Part shown: one piece after another, positions 61,490 through 61,742 of the stretch
Numbering within the stretch: the stretch's first letter is position 1
Layout of the letters: each line of letters starts with the position of its first letter
Origin: Lachnospiraceae bacterium
Lineage (GTDB): Bacteria; Bacillota; Clostridia; Lachnospirales; Lachnospiraceae
Direction: 5' to 3'
Assembly (NCBI GenBank): GCA_024693545.1
Contig: JAILKT010000108.1
Span: 1 to 61,742, forward strand
Length of the DNA stretch: 61,742 nucleotides
Notes under the pieces: generated by a model
What the model was told of the DNA's origin: nothing
Seen by the model: only the letters and a program-made list of their open reading frames with translations
Database searches by the model: none
Translations under genes and position numbers: made by a program

Positions 61490-61518
61490 TTGACACACCC
61501 GAAAACGGGTGATATAAT
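61490..61518 (+). promoter_or_regulatory. Strong consensus promoter with palindromic spacer
   Basis: TTGACA (61490-61495) and TATAAT (61513-61518) are perfect and 17 bp apart. The spacer is nearly filled by CACCCGAAAACGGGTG (61496-61511), a perfect 6+4+6 inverted repeat. It drives the leader below. Confidence 0.85.
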
Positions 61519-61742
61519 AGCCTTCGCTGACGCACAAAAGGGTAACAAAAATGAGTGCATAAGGCAAGCGGAATCCGGTACTTTAAAGGTCCGGTTCCGG
61601 AAAAAGTACCTTGATAATCGAATAATGAAACAACCTTGAAATTTCTTTAAAAATTTCTTGGACGTAGACATATGTCTACTACCCAAAACAGTAAAACGGG
61701 GAAAACAATCGCTTAAAAATTTAAGCCGCGTTTAATCCGAAA
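61519..61742 (+). other. Untranslated leader, probably of an rRNA operon
   Basis: About 220 bases without an open reading frame follow the strong promoter and run off the window. Structures include a CGGAA-CCGG / CCGG-TTCCG stem near 61569-61600, a perfect 16-bp palindrome GTAGACATATGTCTAC (61664-61679), and GCTTAAA / TTTAAGC (61711-61726). The strength of the promoter and the lack of ORF suggest the 5' leader of a 16S rRNA gene just beyond the edge. No 16S sequence is in the window, so this is inference. Confidence 0.5.

Noticed and set aside
1-61742. CRISPR array or phage/integrative element
   Set aside because: No set of direct repeats with unique spacers, no integrase, transposase, portal or terminase gene, and no terminal repeats were seen. 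The tandem repeats found are too few and lack spacer variety.
61519-61742. 16S rRNA gene start
   Set aside because: The strong promoter and leader fit an rRNA operon, but no conserved 16S sequence (such as the AGAGTTTGATC start) occurs before the window ends, so only the leader is called.

Overview
The window reads as a low-to-mid GC chromosomal segment of an anaerobic, fermentative Gram-positive bacterium of the Clostridia, most likely a Lachnospiraceae relative. This is inferred from gene content and style: AGGAGG-type ribosome sites, a tyrosine T-box, ackA next to pta, a class III (oxygen-sensitive) ribonucleotide reductase with NrdR boxes, a two-gene SmsC/SmsB iron-sulfur system, XpaC-TelA genes, many secreted proteins and lipoproteins, and dense cyclic-di-GMP type signalling. 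No prophage, insertion sequence or CRISPR array was found. Almost all of the DNA is intact coding sequence.

Layout. 0-8 kb: a MraY-like transferase on the minus strand, two paralogous secreted proteins of unknown function, a small acidic membrane protein, promoter plus T-box plus tyrS, and a lipoprotein. 8-11 kb: tRNA-Leu(CAA), then on the minus strand smsB, smsC and a receiver-HPt protein. 11-19 kb: CvpA-like protein, GH3 beta-glucosidase, tmcAL, a cyclic-nucleotide-binding-domain protein, ackA and pta. 19-27 kb: an export operon with three HlyD/MacA-like adaptors, one large FtsX-type permease and two ATPases, the second carrying a C-terminal AbrB-like domain. 27-32 kb: XpaC, TelA and a TPM-domain protein, then rfbB and tRNA-Gln(CTG). 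32-40 kb: a CaCA-type antiporter, a GH26-like cytoplasmic protein, a transglutaminase-like lipoprotein, a LacI-sensor/GGDEF protein, an M14 carboxypeptidase, an unknown protein and yigZ. 40-45 kb: a class A penicillin-binding protein convergent with rarA. 45-53 kb: a signalling block (XRE regulator, REC-HD-GYP-GGDEF protein, BTAD regulator, hybrid-like histidine kinase, REC-HD protein) and a DUF4015 protein. 53-61 kb: XRE-cupin regulator with an acyl-CoA synthetase, a TPR-like lipoprotein, NrdR-box-controlled nrdD with a fused glutaredoxin-like domain, and a chemoreceptor. The window ends with a consensus promoter and an untranslated leader that probably starts an rRNA operon lying beyond the edge.

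Most notable signals. (1) A C-terminal module resembling a degenerate GGDEF domain is shared by the REC-HD-GYP-GGDEF protein and the convergent BTAD regulator. (2) Short tandem duplications (29-47 bp period) recur at gene 3' ends, each spanning the stop codon, at four unrelated loci; further in-frame tandem repeats of 27-36 bp lie inside three genes. (3) The export operon combines three adaptors, one permease and two ATPases, one fused to an AbrB-like domain. (4) A perfect 6+4+6 palindrome fills most of the spacer of the terminal strong promoter. All functional statements rest on reading motifs by eye; no database search was possible.
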